Assembly (NCBI GenBank): GCA_041656875.1
Contig: JBBACR010000002.1
Span: 32,169 to 96,168 of the forward strand
DNA: 64,000 bases
Direction: 5' to 3'
Source of the DNA: ARS1285 sp041656875
GTDB lineage: Archaea > Nanobdellota > Nanobdellia > Pacearchaeales > GW2011-AR1
A model generated the notes under the pieces. It saw only the letters and a list, made by a program, of their open reading frames with translations, searched no databases and was not told the origin of the DNA. This document shows positions 50,478 through 58,708 of the stretch, one piece after another. Position 1 is the first letter of the stretch, and every line of letters starts with the position of its first letter. Made by a program: the position numbers and the translations under genes.

Positions 50478-50985
50478 TAGTTCCTACCTCCAGGTTAAAT
50501 TCTTTAATTAAATAATTAACTATTTCTTCTTTTGTTACATTTTGTTTTTTTGGATATTTTCCTTTCTTTATTTTTTTCATTTTAACTCTTTTACCTTTTC
50601 TTTTGAATACTATGTCAGTCTCTAGCCCAAGCATTCCAATATCTCTGTTGTATTCCATTCCAGGAATCTCAATATACTCTCTTATTCCGAATGAGGCATG
50701 ATTTTCAACAATTTGTTTTGGTGAAATACGATTGTCTACTGCCGCAAATAATCTTTTAAGTATTCCGATTATTTCTTGTTTTTTTCTTATAGTAACTTTA
50801 CATCCACTTTTTTTACCTGGGCTTATTCCAAATCCTGGAAGTCTTCTTGTGGATTTTATTGTCTGAACTTTTCTTTTTGTTATTATTTGTAGAAGTTTCA
50901 TGGATCTTTCTAGTTTGTCTTCTATTCCGCCACAGTTAAGGACGATTTTTTCTATTTCAATATTACGCATTTTATTTTGTTCCAT
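50464..50985 (-). CDS. rpl5: Large ribosomal subunit protein uL5
   Basis: 173 residues from ATG 50985, which shares one base with the S4e stop. RNIEIEKIVLNCGGIEDKLERS, the IKSTRRLPGFGISPGKKSGCKVTIR segment and FGIREYIEIPGMEYNRDIGMLGLETDIVF are the hallmarks of archaeal L5, which binds 5S rRNA. The frame upstream of 50985 lies in S4e. A basic end leads into S14. Confidence 0.94.
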   Translation of the reverse strand: MEQNKMRNIEIEKIVLNCGGIEDKLERSMKLLQIITKRKVQTIKSTRRLPGFGISPGKKSGCKVTIRKKQEIIGILKRLFAAVDNRISPKQIVENHASFGIREYIEIPGMEYNRDIGMLGLETDIVFKRKGKRVKMKKIKKGKYPKKQNVTKEEIVNYLIKEFNLEVGTNDRK

Positions 50986-51638
50986 TATTTTATAGCAATA
51001 AGGTTTTTGACCCAAACATTTATTTTTCCATCCTTTGAACTTATCTTAGCAATAGATTTTCCGCCCCTTAAAACAATTTCTTCTATTTTTCCACTGTTTC
51101 CAGCATGTTTACCTTTAAGGATAAAGACTTCTTTTCCATTTTCCATAGGAATTACTTTTGTTATTTTTTTATCTTTTAAATTTATAACAATTGAGTCTCC
51201 AGTATTTACTTTTTCTTTTGAGATAATATTCATTCCATTGATTAAGTTTAATTGTACTTTATTTCCCAAAATAACTTTTTTGTCAAGAACCTTGAATACT
51301 TTTGTTTCTGCTTCTTTATCAGTTATTTCTTCAAAAGTTATTTTCTTTTTGTTAGATAACCCTGCTCTAAGGTTTTTCTTTGTTAAAGGTAAACTTATAA
51401 CATCAAAGATAGATATAGGATAATTAACATTTCTAATAGTTTTTTGGTTGATTATTATTTGTTTTTCATTTATAGCTCTCTGTAGTTCTTTTTTATTTTT
51501 AACAAGTCCTAATACATCCCTCATTGCAACAACAAGAGGTATTGATTCTTCATGATTATGACTTGCTAATGCTAGATATTTTGTTCCCTTTCTAGGAACT
51601 GGCCAAAATTTGGGTATATTATTTCTTTTTAGGTGCAT
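50985..51638 (-). CDS. rps4e: Small ribosomal subunit protein eS4 (S4e)
   Basis: 217 residues. HLKRNNIPKFWPVPRKGTKYLALASHNHEESIPLVVAMRDVLGLV is the S4e start, IIINQKTIRNVNYPISIFDVISL follows, and the KOW-like GKEVFILKGKHAGNSGKIEEIVLRGG is near the end. S4e is absent from bacteria. It overlaps L24 by 20 bases. Confidence 0.95.
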   Translation of the reverse strand: MHLKRNNIPKFWPVPRKGTKYLALASHNHEESIPLVVAMRDVLGLVKNKKELQRAINEKQIIINQKTIRNVNYPISIFDVISLPLTKKNLRAGLSNKKKITFEEITDKEAETKVFKVLDKKVILGNKVQLNLINGMNIISKEKVNTGDSIVINLKDKKITKVIPMENGKEVFILKGKHAGNSGKIEEIVLRGGKSIAKISSKDGKINVWVKNLIAIK

Positions 51639-52068
51639 TTTCTTTTGTCTCCTTTGTTATTTTTTTAGTTTCTTTTACTTTTTTTTCATTTTTTCTATTT
51701 ATTGATGCGAGTCTTTTTTTATCTTCCATTTCAAGTTCTTTAATTTGGAGGTTTGAACTGTCGAAATAAACTCCGACTTTTGTTCCATCTTTCTTTGTTC
51801 TATAAATTCCACTAATCATTAATCTTAATTTTTTTAAATCAATAGATTCTACCTTTCCAACTTTTTTTCTAAATTCCCCTCTCATAACCACTACGCTGTC
51901 TCCTTTTCTTATTGGGAAATTTCTTTTTCCATATTTTTTTCTAAGTTCTTTTGTTAAGTTTGCTGAAACCATTTTATGTCTTATGTGGGTCGGAGCATTA
52001 GCTAGATATTTTCTTTGTTTTCTAGGTTGTTTACTTGAATTCCACTTGGTTGAAAATTTCTTTTTCAT
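51619..52068 (-). CDS. rpl24: Large ribosomal subunit protein uL24
   Basis: 149 residues from ATG 52068; an upstream TTG at 52077 would enter L14. KPQFSTKW-type start (KKKFSTKWNSSKQPRKQRKYLANAPTHIRHKMVSANLTKELRKKYGKRN), then the KOW motif IRKGDSVVVMRGEFRKKVGKVESI, and a Lys-rich tail. It is an early-assembly protein near the exit tunnel. Confidence 0.94.
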   Translation of the reverse strand: MKKKFSTKWNSSKQPRKQRKYLANAPTHIRHKMVSANLTKELRKKYGKRNFPIRKGDSVVVMRGEFRKKVGKVESIDLKKLRLMISGIYRTKKDGTKVGVYFDSSNLQIKELEMEDKKRLASINRKNEKKVKETKKITKETKENAPKKK

Positions 52069-52069
52069 T

Positions 52070-52467
<398 letters not shown>

Positions 52468-52471
<4 letters not shown>

Positions 52472-52809
52472 TTTTCTTTTCCTCCAGATTCCACATTAAT
52501 TTTTTTAGTTGTAATGAAATGTATTATTTTGCTAATCGGTCTACATTCAGTTATTTCAACATAATCTCCAAGATTAATCTCAGTAAACATACATTCAGGA
52601 AGTCTTGCATGAAGTTTTGTTTTTCTTTTAGCATATCTTTCATATTTTTTAATATAAATTGTTCTGTCAAATTCAATTACTATTCTTTTTGGAAACTTTC
52701 TAATAACAGTTCCTTTAAAGCTTCTTCCTCTTAGACTTATATCTCCGTGAATAGGACAACATTTGTCTTGACATTCAATTTGTTTTTTTGTTTGTTTTTC
52801 GTCGGTCAT
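52468..52809 (-). CDS. rps17: Small ribosomal subunit protein uS17
   Basis: 113 residues. The amino end includes CQDKCCPIHGDISLRGRSFKGTVIRKFPKRIVIEFDRTIYIKKYERYAKRKTKLHARLPECM and the end VEITECRPISKIIHFITT, the archaeal S17 with an added cysteine-containing start. It binds 16S rRNA in the body. In many archaea the RNase P subunit Rpp29 and L29/aIF1 lie just upstream; here L22 precedes directly. Confidence 0.94.
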
Positions 52810-52810
52810 T

Positions 52811-53368
52811 TTAAATTTTTATTTTTTTCTTCAGAACCTTTGATTCTGAATTTTTTTTAATTGTGATTGGTACTAGTTTAATTGCAACATGACTTCTTTT
52901 AAATCTTCCCTGTCCAAATCTCCTAAATGGTCTTGGTGCAAGATTTGGAATTGCGTGTAGTTGATATTTTTCCAGTTCCATTTCATTTGCTATAGCATTT
53001 GATTTTAAACTTTTTAACAGTTTAACATATATGCCTGCTGCTTTTGTAGGATATCTTCCTGACATCATATTTCCCTTTCTATGAGGTATTTCTCCTCTCA
53101 TTGGGACTGCTCTTTTAAGTTTTGTAACTTCTTCAAGTTCAAATATTGCTTTATCAATTTCCTTTCCTTTTATGAAATTACAAATTGCAACTGCATGTTT
53201 AAGTGAAACTGATAAATCTTTCCCATTAACTACTGCTTCAGTTTTTTTATTTACCTTTTCAATTTTAACTGGCTTTGATTTTTCTGTTTCTTTAGGTGCT
53301 GAATTTGTTTTGTTTTCAACTACCTTTTTCTCTTCAACTTTAGTTTCTTGTTTTTTCTCTTCAACCAT
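52811..53368 (-). CDS. rpl22: Large ribosomal subunit protein uL22
   Basis: 185 residues from ATG 53368, four bases after the S19 stop. A longer frame to 53425 would overlap S19 and is less likely. The first about 45 residues are Lys/Glu-rich and may be disordered. The core KGKEIDKAIFELEEVTKLKRAVPMRGEIPHRKGNM...GRYPTKAAGIYVKLLKSL and RPFRRFGQGRFKRSHVAIKLV is typical L22, which lines the exit tunnel. Confidence 0.93.
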   Translation of the reverse strand: MVEEKKQETKVEEKKVVENKTNSAPKETEKSKPVKIEKVNKKTEAVVNGKDLSVSLKHAVAICNFIKGKEIDKAIFELEEVTKLKRAVPMRGEIPHRKGNMMSGRYPTKAAGIYVKLLKSLKSNAIANEMELEKYQLHAIPNLAPRPFRRFGQGRFKRSHVAIKLVPITIKKNSESKVLKKKIKI

Positions 53369-53372
53369 TTTA

Positions 53373-53780
53373 TTATTTAGCAGTTCCAGCACTTGATCTT
53401 GTTGCACCGATTCCAGCTGCTCCATGTTTAACTTTACTTCTAGTTACTGAAAATTCTCCAAGCCTATGACCCAACATTTCAATTGTTATTTCAACTGGAA
53501 CGAATTCTTTTCCATTATAAATTTGTATTCTCATTCCAACCATTTTAGGCACGATTACGATATTTCTTGAATGAGTTTTTATCTGTTTATTATGAATTAT
53601 TTTTTGATTACAATTTAAAACAAATCTTTGTAATTCATCAGATTGTTTAAGTGCAGCTCTTTTTTCATTTGCTTTAAGCAAATTTGCAAATTCACGAATA
53701 TCCATTTGTTTTAACTCTTCAATAGATTTACCTCTATATGTAAGTTCTTTCTTCTTTAGGTTTTGTTCAATTTCTGCCAT
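53373..53780 (-). CDS. rps19: Small ribosomal subunit protein uS19
   Basis: 135 residues. YRGKSIEELKQMDIREFANLL, the HNKQIKTHSRNIVIVPKMVGMRIQIYNGKEFVPVEITIEMLGHRLGEF core and the RSKVKHGAAGIGATRSSAG tail mark archaeal S19, which binds 16S rRNA in the 30S head. It follows L2 by ten bases. Confidence 0.96.
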   Translation of the reverse strand: MAEIEQNLKKKELTYRGKSIEELKQMDIREFANLLKANEKRAALKQSDELQRFVLNCNQKIIHNKQIKTHSRNIVIVPKMVGMRIQIYNGKEFVPVEITIEMLGHRLGEFSVTRSKVKHGAAGIGATRSSAGTAK

Positions 53781-53790
53781 GTTTAAATTA

Positions 53791-54498
53791 TTATTTTATA
53801 TGACCTGTTCTTTTTGGTCTTATATGACCAACCTTTGCTCCAGGTGGTGCATTTCTTTGCGCAATCTTTGATTTAATTCTTTTTCCTCTTCCACTTCCAA
53901 ACGGATGATCAACTGCATTAGTTTTAATTGGAGAGGTTCTGTGCCATTTTCTTCCCTTAGATAACATTAAATGGTGTTTATTTCCAGCCTTAACAAAAGG
54001 TTTCATTGTTCTTCCGTCACCAGCTGCAACACCTACTGTTGCCCTAGAATCTTCATTTATAACTAATTTTCTTCTTCTGATTATTATTTCAACCCCTTTA
54101 GCATCTCGGTTCATTATTATTCCAGAACTTCCTGCACTTCTAAGGCATTTTCCACCAGTACCTGGACTAATTTCAATATTAAAAACCTTTGTTCCTTGAG
54201 GAATATCTTTTAATCTTAATATATCTCCATCAACAATCTTATTTTCTTCTCTTTTTCCAATATAAATTTCTTGCCCCTCATAAACTCCTTCAGTAGCTGG
54301 GCTGTAAAAATCTTCTTTTCCAATTCTTATTTTTGCAAGAGGAGCAGTATGTGCAAGTGAGTTAATCAACTTTACAATTTGTGCTTTCCCTTCGCTAGTA
54401 AGTCTTGGATATCCAATTTTGTAAATATAAGCCCTCTTCCTCATTGTGAAGGCAGGTCCGCCCTTTCCTCTTGCTTGTTGTGTTATTGATTTTCCCAT
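53791..54498 (-). CDS. rpl2: Large ribosomal subunit protein uL2
   Basis: 235 residues. It begins KSITQQARGKGGPAFTMRKRAY and contains IKLINSLAHTAPLAKI-like and GTKVFNIEISPGTGGKCLRSAGSSGIIMNRDAKGVEI segments, ending in the peptidyl-transferase-near loop KRTSPIKTNAVDHPFGSGRGK. L2 is needed for peptidyl transfer and subunit association. Its leader, 122 bases long, carries three hairpins. Confidence 0.96.
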   Translation of the reverse strand: MGKSITQQARGKGGPAFTMRKRAYIYKIGYPRLTSEGKAQIVKLINSLAHTAPLAKIRIGKEDFYSPATEGVYEGQEIYIGKREENKIVDGDILRLKDIPQGTKVFNIEISPGTGGKCLRSAGSSGIIMNRDAKGVEIIIRRRKLVINEDSRATVGVAAGDGRTMKPFVKAGNKHHLMLSKGRKWHRTSPIKTNAVDHPFGSGRGKRIKSKIAQRNAPPGAKVGHIRPKRTGHIK

Positions 54499-54499
54499 G

Positions 54500-54589
54500 T
54501 TAAATTTCTCTGAAATTTAATCAGACTGAAAATTTCCTCCAGAGATTTTCAGGATTTCAAAAACCTTGTTTATCAAAACCGAAGGTTTT
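54500..54589 (-). promoter_or_regulatory. Three consecutive hairpins ahead of L2
   Basis: In the L23-L2 spacer there are three inverted repeats in a row: TTAAATTTC-TCT-GAAATTTAA (54500-54520, perfect 9-bp arms, two bases from the L2 start codon), CTGAAAAT...ATTTTCAG (54526-54552, 8-bp arms) and AAAACCTT...AAGGTTTT (54560-54589, 8-bp arms). In the minus transcript the last one leads and the first would hide the L2 start region. This is a candidate autoregulatory leader. Elsewhere in the operon neighbours overlap or are a few bases apart. Confidence 0.5.
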
Positions 54590-54619
54590 CTACTGTTTTT
54601 GAATTTATTTATTTTCATT

Positions 54620-54859
54620 TTATATCATTCCTAATTTAGTTGCAACATCTATTGCAGGATTCTTTTTATTGAGTGTTAGATATGCTATTTTTTTATTTCC
54701 ATGTATTAATGTGTTTATAGCATCGATTTTAACATTGAATGTTTCTTCAAATTCTTTTTTTATTTCAGTTTTTGTTTTTCTTCTATCTGCCTCGATTGTT
54801 AAAGTATTGCTTAATTCTATAAGTCTTACTGCTTTTTCTGTTGTAATTGGTCTTATCAT
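54620..54859 (-). CDS. rpl23: Large ribosomal subunit protein uL23
   Basis: 79 residues, the compact archaeal L23: IRPITTEKAVRLIELSNTLTIEADRRKTKTEIKKEFEETFNVKIDAINTLIHGNKKIAYLTLNKKNPAIDVATKLGMI. It docks the SRP and chaperones at the exit tunnel. It overlaps L4 by four bases. Confidence 0.94.
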   Translation of the reverse strand: MIRPITTEKAVRLIELSNTLTIEADRRKTKTEIKKEFEETFNVKIDAINTLIHGNKKIAYLTLNKKNPAIDVATKLGMI

Positions 54860-55641
54860 GCAAGTGACTCCAAATCTTTAATTGCTTTTTCTGTGAACAT
54901 TGTTATTCTTGCTCCACCGTCTGCAAGATCGCTTATTTGCAACTCATTTGTTCTAAGAACATCTATTCCCTGAATTTTTGTTTCTTCTTCTTTTCCAATT
55001 ATAAGTAATGCCCCTGCATTTCTTTTATATTTTCTTCCCCTAAGTTTTCCTATTCCAGCTCTTATTTTTCTCTTTTGAATTGCAACAGTGGATAATTCGC
55101 CTAGAATTTTTTTAATTGATAAAATGAATGCTTTGGTTTTTAATTTTAATATTTTATCTTCAATTATTAATGGGAGGTTAATATCAATTTTCTTATTGCT
55201 AAGGGTTTGATATTTCTTTTTTATTTCTTTAACAGAACTAGTATAAGTTAATGCAGATAATAATACCTTTTTCTCTTCTTTTTTATTTATTTTTCTTACT
55301 CTTGCTTCAATTCTTGGGGGATGAGCTCTTCTTCCACCTTTTGCAGAAGGAATTATTGCAGCTTCCCAATTAAATTGAGTTCCTCTTCTAGACATTACTT
55401 TTCTTGGAACTCTTGGAATTCCTTTTCCTCTGTCAGACTTCCAATCATGTCTTGTATGCATTATCTTTCCAGAAGCAGATCTATTCATTCCAGCATATTG
55501 CTTAGGAGCATAAGGTTGTCTTATTTTTTCAGTTTCAATTACTTTGAATATTAAATCTTCTCTTATTGGTTCTTCGAATAATTTTGTTGTTATCTCTCTA
55601 ACTTTCTTTCCTTCTATATCTAGTATTTGTACTTTTACCAT
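54856..55641 (-). CDS. rpl4: Large ribosomal subunit protein uL4
   Basis: 261 residues. KVQILDIEGKKVREITTKLFEEPIREDLIFKVIETEKIRQPY starts the domain; the RNA-binding loop GKGIPRVPRKVMSRRGTQFNWEAAIIPSAKGGRRAHPP follows; and TEKAIKDLESLA ends it. L4 helps early assembly of the 50S subunit and controls its operon in some bacteria. It overlaps L3 and L23 at both ends. Confidence 0.95.
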   Translation of the reverse strand: MVKVQILDIEGKKVREITTKLFEEPIREDLIFKVIETEKIRQPYAPKQYAGMNRSASGKIMHTRHDWKSDRGKGIPRVPRKVMSRRGTQFNWEAAIIPSAKGGRRAHPPRIEARVRKINKKEEKKVLLSALTYTSSVKEIKKKYQTLSNKKIDINLPLIIEDKILKLKTKAFILSIKKILGELSTVAIQKRKIRAGIGKLRGRKYKRNAGALLIIGKEEETKIQGIDVLRTNELQISDLADGGARITMFTEKAIKDLESLA

Positions 55642-56588
55642 TATCTTAATTCAATAAATTCGTAACTTTTTTTAGTATGAACTGTAGTTGGTCTTAGTGG
55701 TGCAGTAATTAATAATTTTCTTTTTTCAGGACCTTGAACACTTCCTCTAACAATCAAATAATCAGTTTTTATCTTTCCAAAGTTCTTGAATCCTTCCTGC
55801 GGGTTAATATCTTTTTCTTTTATATCTCCAGCAAAAACAATTTTAGCGTTGTATATGACTCTTGTAAAGAATCCCATTTGCCCAGGTCTTGGTTGATGGA
55901 AATCAACTCTTGATGGGTGCCATGGTCCTCCACTTCCAAGAGTTCTTTGGCCTTTTTCAGATTTGTGCGATTTAAAATTAAGTCCAAATCTTTTAATTGT
56001 TCCTTGGAATCCTTTTCCTTTTGTAACCCCTCTCAAATCTATAATTCCTTCCTTTAGGACATCTTTGATTGTAATTTCTTTAGGTAAGTAATTTTTTATT
56101 AATGTAAGCTTACTTTCTTTTGTTCCACCAAGTCCAATCTCTTTTATATCTGGAGATTTTTTAATTCCTGTTTTTTTGACTTGAGAATAAACAACAATTG
56201 TAACATCATCAAAATCTTTTTTCTCCATATCTTCTATTTTTTTATCAGTTTTTTTTGGAAGCTTTATTCTTTTTATTAATTCTTTGTCTAAATTATGGTT
56301 TAATACTTCACCCATAACCTTGCCATCTTTGTAAAATCTAACAGAAAGTATTTTCATAGTAGGACATTCAATAATTGTAACGGGCATAGTTATCCTCTTT
56401 CCTTTTGTAAGTGAATGAGGAGTGTTATCTTTAACATAAGCAGATTTCATTCCCACTTTATATCCAATAAAACCTAAAATTCCTTCTTTTTTAGCAATAG
56501 CATCCCAACTAACTCTTGGTAACATTCTAGTAGACCTGCTTCTAGGATAGAATTGCAAGCTTCCATGTCTTGGTTTTGGATTTGTCAT
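55641..56588 (-). CDS. rpl3: Large ribosomal subunit protein uL3
   Basis: 315 residues. NPKPRHGSLQFYPRSRSTRMLPRVSWDAIAKKEGILGFIGYKVGMK is the archaeal L3 start; the extension loop near residues 200-235 (KGQRTLGSGGPWHPSRVDFHQPRPGQMGFFTRV) reaches the peptidyl-transferase centre. It is the first gene of the superoperon. A strong TATA-like TTTATAAA at 56748-56755 upstream and a leader of about 130 bases suggest a regulated start. Confidence 0.96.
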   Translation of the reverse strand: MTNPKPRHGSLQFYPRSRSTRMLPRVSWDAIAKKEGILGFIGYKVGMKSAYVKDNTPHSLTKGKRITMPVTIIECPTMKILSVRFYKDGKVMGEVLNHNLDKELIKRIKLPKKTDKKIEDMEKKDFDDVTIVVYSQVKKTGIKKSPDIKEIGLGGTKESKLTLIKNYLPKEITIKDVLKEGIIDLRGVTKGKGFQGTIKRFGLNFKSHKSEKGQRTLGSGGPWHPSRVDFHQPRPGQMGFFTRVIYNAKIVFAGDIKEKDINPQEGFKNFGKIKTDYLIVRGSVQGPEKRKLLITAPLRPTTVHTKKSYEFIELR

Positions 56589-56760
56589 TTTATGATATTA
56601 TTTTTTTAAGCACATTAAAACTCAAGAAGAAATCTAATTCTAGATTGTTTCTGAGCCTTTTCCTGAAAAGGAAATGCTGTCAAAAACTTAAGATACGTAT
56701 TTTCATTATCCTAAATCGTTGTAATATAAATTTAAAGCTAGAATGGGTTTATAAAGGTTT
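56589..56760 (-). promoter_or_regulatory. Promoter and leader of the large ribosomal operon
   Basis: The motif GGTTTATAAAGGTTT (56746-56760 on the plus strand, so AAACCTTTATAAACC in the transcribed direction) repeats the 5S promoter core at 15606. Expected transcript start is near 56720, giving a leader of about 130 bases. That leader has alternative short hairpins around CCTTTTCCTGAAAAGGAAA (56655-56675), in which CCTTTTC/GAAAAGG and TTTCC/GGAAA pairings exclude each other. The leader has no reading frame that I can support. Confidence 0.5.
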
Positions 56761-56814
56761 CCAAGTCTTTTTAAGAAAATTTAGAATTCCTAAAATCTAG
56801 GTTTTTAAGGACTT

Positions 56815-57615
56815 TTACGCTGCAAATTCTATCTCTTTTTGTATCTTAGTCCCATTAATATCCAGTTCTCTTATTATCTTGCCTTTTCTAAGTGATTTTT
56901 CTCTTATAACTGCAAAATCTTTCTCATCTTTTAGTTCTGGAGGGATAACAATATCTTTTATTATGAAATTATGCCTGACTTGAAGTTTTTTTGCGCCTAT
57001 AGCCTCTTTTTCAAAAACAAGTCCTTCAACAATATTTTTGTCAGTTGTTTTAAGTTTGCAAAAATCAATTTTTAAGTCTGCATCTTCTTTTTTTGCTCCT
57101 GAAGCTCCTTTTGCAGATTTAGGGGATTTATCTTTTATTTTGAGTTCATCATCTCCAACTTTAAACGAAAGTCCAATGAATGCTTTTATAACATTATCGC
57201 ATAACTCAACAATTTCAGTTCCAGTCATTTCTCGATTAATCATATACTTTCTAACCCCCATGGCCATTTTTCTTTCTTCATACTTAAATCCTTGAAGATC
57301 TAATGCAGAAATTAAAGCTCCGGTTACATGTGCCTTATTGTTTCCAAGTTTTTCACCCATTGCCCTTGCAAGTTCTCTTGCATATTCAGCAGTTGTAGCT
57401 ATTGTAAATTTTCCACCAGATTCTTTAATCTTAATTAAAGCTCGGTCATTAAATTCACCACGAGAAAATTTTTGAAATTGCAAATGAACAAACTCATCAG
57501 TCTTTCCATCAAATATTTTTTTTATAAAAGAGTCCATGTAATAATTTCCTTCTAAATAGTTCCGGAGTTTTTCTTTATAAATCTTACTCTTAATTTTACC
57601 CCTGAGTTTAGACAA
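56815..57615 (-). CDS. Conserved unknown protein, probably DPANN-specific
   Basis: 266 residues from a TTG start at 57615. I do not know the family by a public name, though similar proteins, from memory, occur in DPANN archaea. It is soluble with two parts: an amino domain (HLQFQKFSRGEFNDRALIKIK and TTAEYARELARAMGEKLGNNKAHVTGALISALD) and a carboxy domain (KLQVRHNFIIKDIVIPPELKDEKDFAVIREKSLRKGKIIREL) joined by a Lys/Ser/Ala linker (KDKSPKSAKGASGAKKEDAD). It lies just upstream of the ribosomal superoperon. The TTG start fits a leaderless promoter (TATATA at about 57635-57641). Ribosome-associated function is a guess from context. Confidence 0.72.
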   Translation of the reverse strand: MSKLRGKIKSKIYKEKLRNYLEGNYYMDSFIKKIFDGKTDEFVHLQFQKFSRGEFNDRALIKIKESGGKFTIATTAEYARELARAMGEKLGNNKAHVTGALISALDLQGFKYEERKMAMGVRKYMINREMTGTEIVELCDNVIKAFIGLSFKVGDDELKIKDKSPKSAKGASGAKKEDADLKIDFCKLKTTDKNIVEGLVFEKEAIGAKKLQVRHNFIIKDIVIPPELKDEKDFAVIREKSLRKGKIIRELDINGTKIQKEIEFAA

Positions 57616-57645
57616 AATTTATAAAGATTATCTCTATATAAGATT
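57616..57645. promoter_or_regulatory. Overlapping divergent leaderless promoters
   Basis: The 30-bp gap between two divergent genes has two TATA-like cores: TTTATAAA at about 57618-57625 is 21-28 bases upstream of the plus-strand ATG 57646, and TATATA at about 57635-57641 is 20-27 bases upstream of the minus-strand TTG 57615. Each promoter thus lies within the other's initiation region, so the two genes may compete for polymerase. Confidence 0.5.
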
Positions 57646-58689
57646 ATGCCAGAGAAAAATAATTTTAAGGAAATAACTAATTATGTTCTTATTGCAGGCC
57701 TTTTTATACTCGCTGCAGTAATAATCTATCCAATTGTTTATTCTATAATTTATGGTATTTTATTTGCATATATTTTTTATCCGCTTCATAGATTTTTAAC
57801 AAAAAAAATAAAAAATGAGTTTTTATCTTCTCTTTTTATCTGTATAGGCCTTCTACTAATCATTGTGGGAATCTTTGCCCTGACTTTTGGAGTAATATTT
57901 CGAGAATCAATTAATTTTTTCTTGTTCCTTCAAAAAGCAGATTTAGCTGAGTTGTTTAGAAATATCCTCCCTGCGTTTATTTCATCTTCTACCGTCTCAG
58001 ACAGCGTAGCTAGTTCACTCAATACTTATATTTCAGGTCTAATTGCAGAATATATTAATAACTTTACAACTGCTTTGTCAGATCTTCCATCAATTTTAAT
58101 ACAATTAACTGTAATAATCTTTACTTTTTTCTTTGCATTAAAAGACGGTAAAAAGGCAATAGAATATGTAAAATCTCTTTCTTTGTTTAAAAAAGAAACC
58201 GAAGACAAATTCTTTAAACAATTCAGGGATATTACTAGTTCGGTTTTAATTGGCCATATGGTTGTAGGGGTGGTTCAGGGTTTAATGGCTGGACTTGGTT
58301 ATTTTGTGTTTGGAGTTCCAAATGCTATACTACTTACAGTAATAACTGTAATTGCCGCAATTATCCCGGTAGTGGGTCCTTGGTTAGTTTGGGTTCCCGT
58401 TGATATTTATTTATTCGGAACAGGAAATACTAGTGCTGGACTTGGTCTTTTAATCTATGGCCTGGTGGTTATTAGCTGGATAGATAATGTAATAAGATCT
58501 ATGATTGTTTCAAGAAAAACTCAGTTGAACACTGGAATTGTAATGATAGGTATGTTTGGAGGATTATTTGCATTTGGATTCCTAGGTTTAATAATTGGTC
58601 CTTTGATTCTTGCTTATGTTTTACTTGTAATTGAACTTTTCAGAAAAAGCACAGTTAGTGAGGATTTAATCTTTAAAAAACCAGAATAA
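57646..58689 (+). CDS. AI-2E/PerM family permease (UPF0118)
   Basis: 347 residues with seven to eight helices. The amino helices LIAGLFILAAVIIYPIVYSIIYG and the characteristic end LLTVITVIAAIIPVVGPWLVWVPVDIYLF plus NTGIVMIGMFGGLFAFGFLGLIIGPLILAYVLLVIELFR are the family pattern. Members include a Na+/H+ antiporter and an AI-2 exporter; the archaeal substrate is unknown. It is 19 bases upstream of the AMP phosphorylase gene, so both share a transcript. Confidence 0.9.
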   Translation: MPEKNNFKEITNYVLIAGLFILAAVIIYPIVYSIIYGILFAYIFYPLHRFLTKKIKNEFLSSLFICIGLLLIIVGIFALTFGVIFRESINFFLFLQKADLAELFRNILPAFISSSTVSDSVASSLNTYISGLIAEYINNFTTALSDLPSILIQLTVIIFTFFFALKDGKKAIEYVKSLSLFKKETEDKFFKQFRDITSSVLIGHMVVGVVQGLMAGLGYFVFGVPNAILLTVITVIAAIIPVVGPWLVWVPVDIYLFGTGNTSAGLGLLIYGLVVISWIDNVIRSMIVSRKTQLNTGIVMIGMFGGLFAFGFLGLIIGPLILAYVLLVIELFRKSTVSEDLIFKKPE

Positions 58690-58708
58690 AAAGAGGAAAT
58701 ATTTTTAT

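Noticed and set aside
52811..53425. L22 start at 53425
   Set aside because: It would overlap S19 by 53 bases; ATG 53368 follows the S19 stop directly and keeps the whole domain.
56815..57615. Ribosomal protein S3Ae
   Set aside because: Size and position suggested it, but the sequence lacks the S3Ae core segments, so it is left as unknown.
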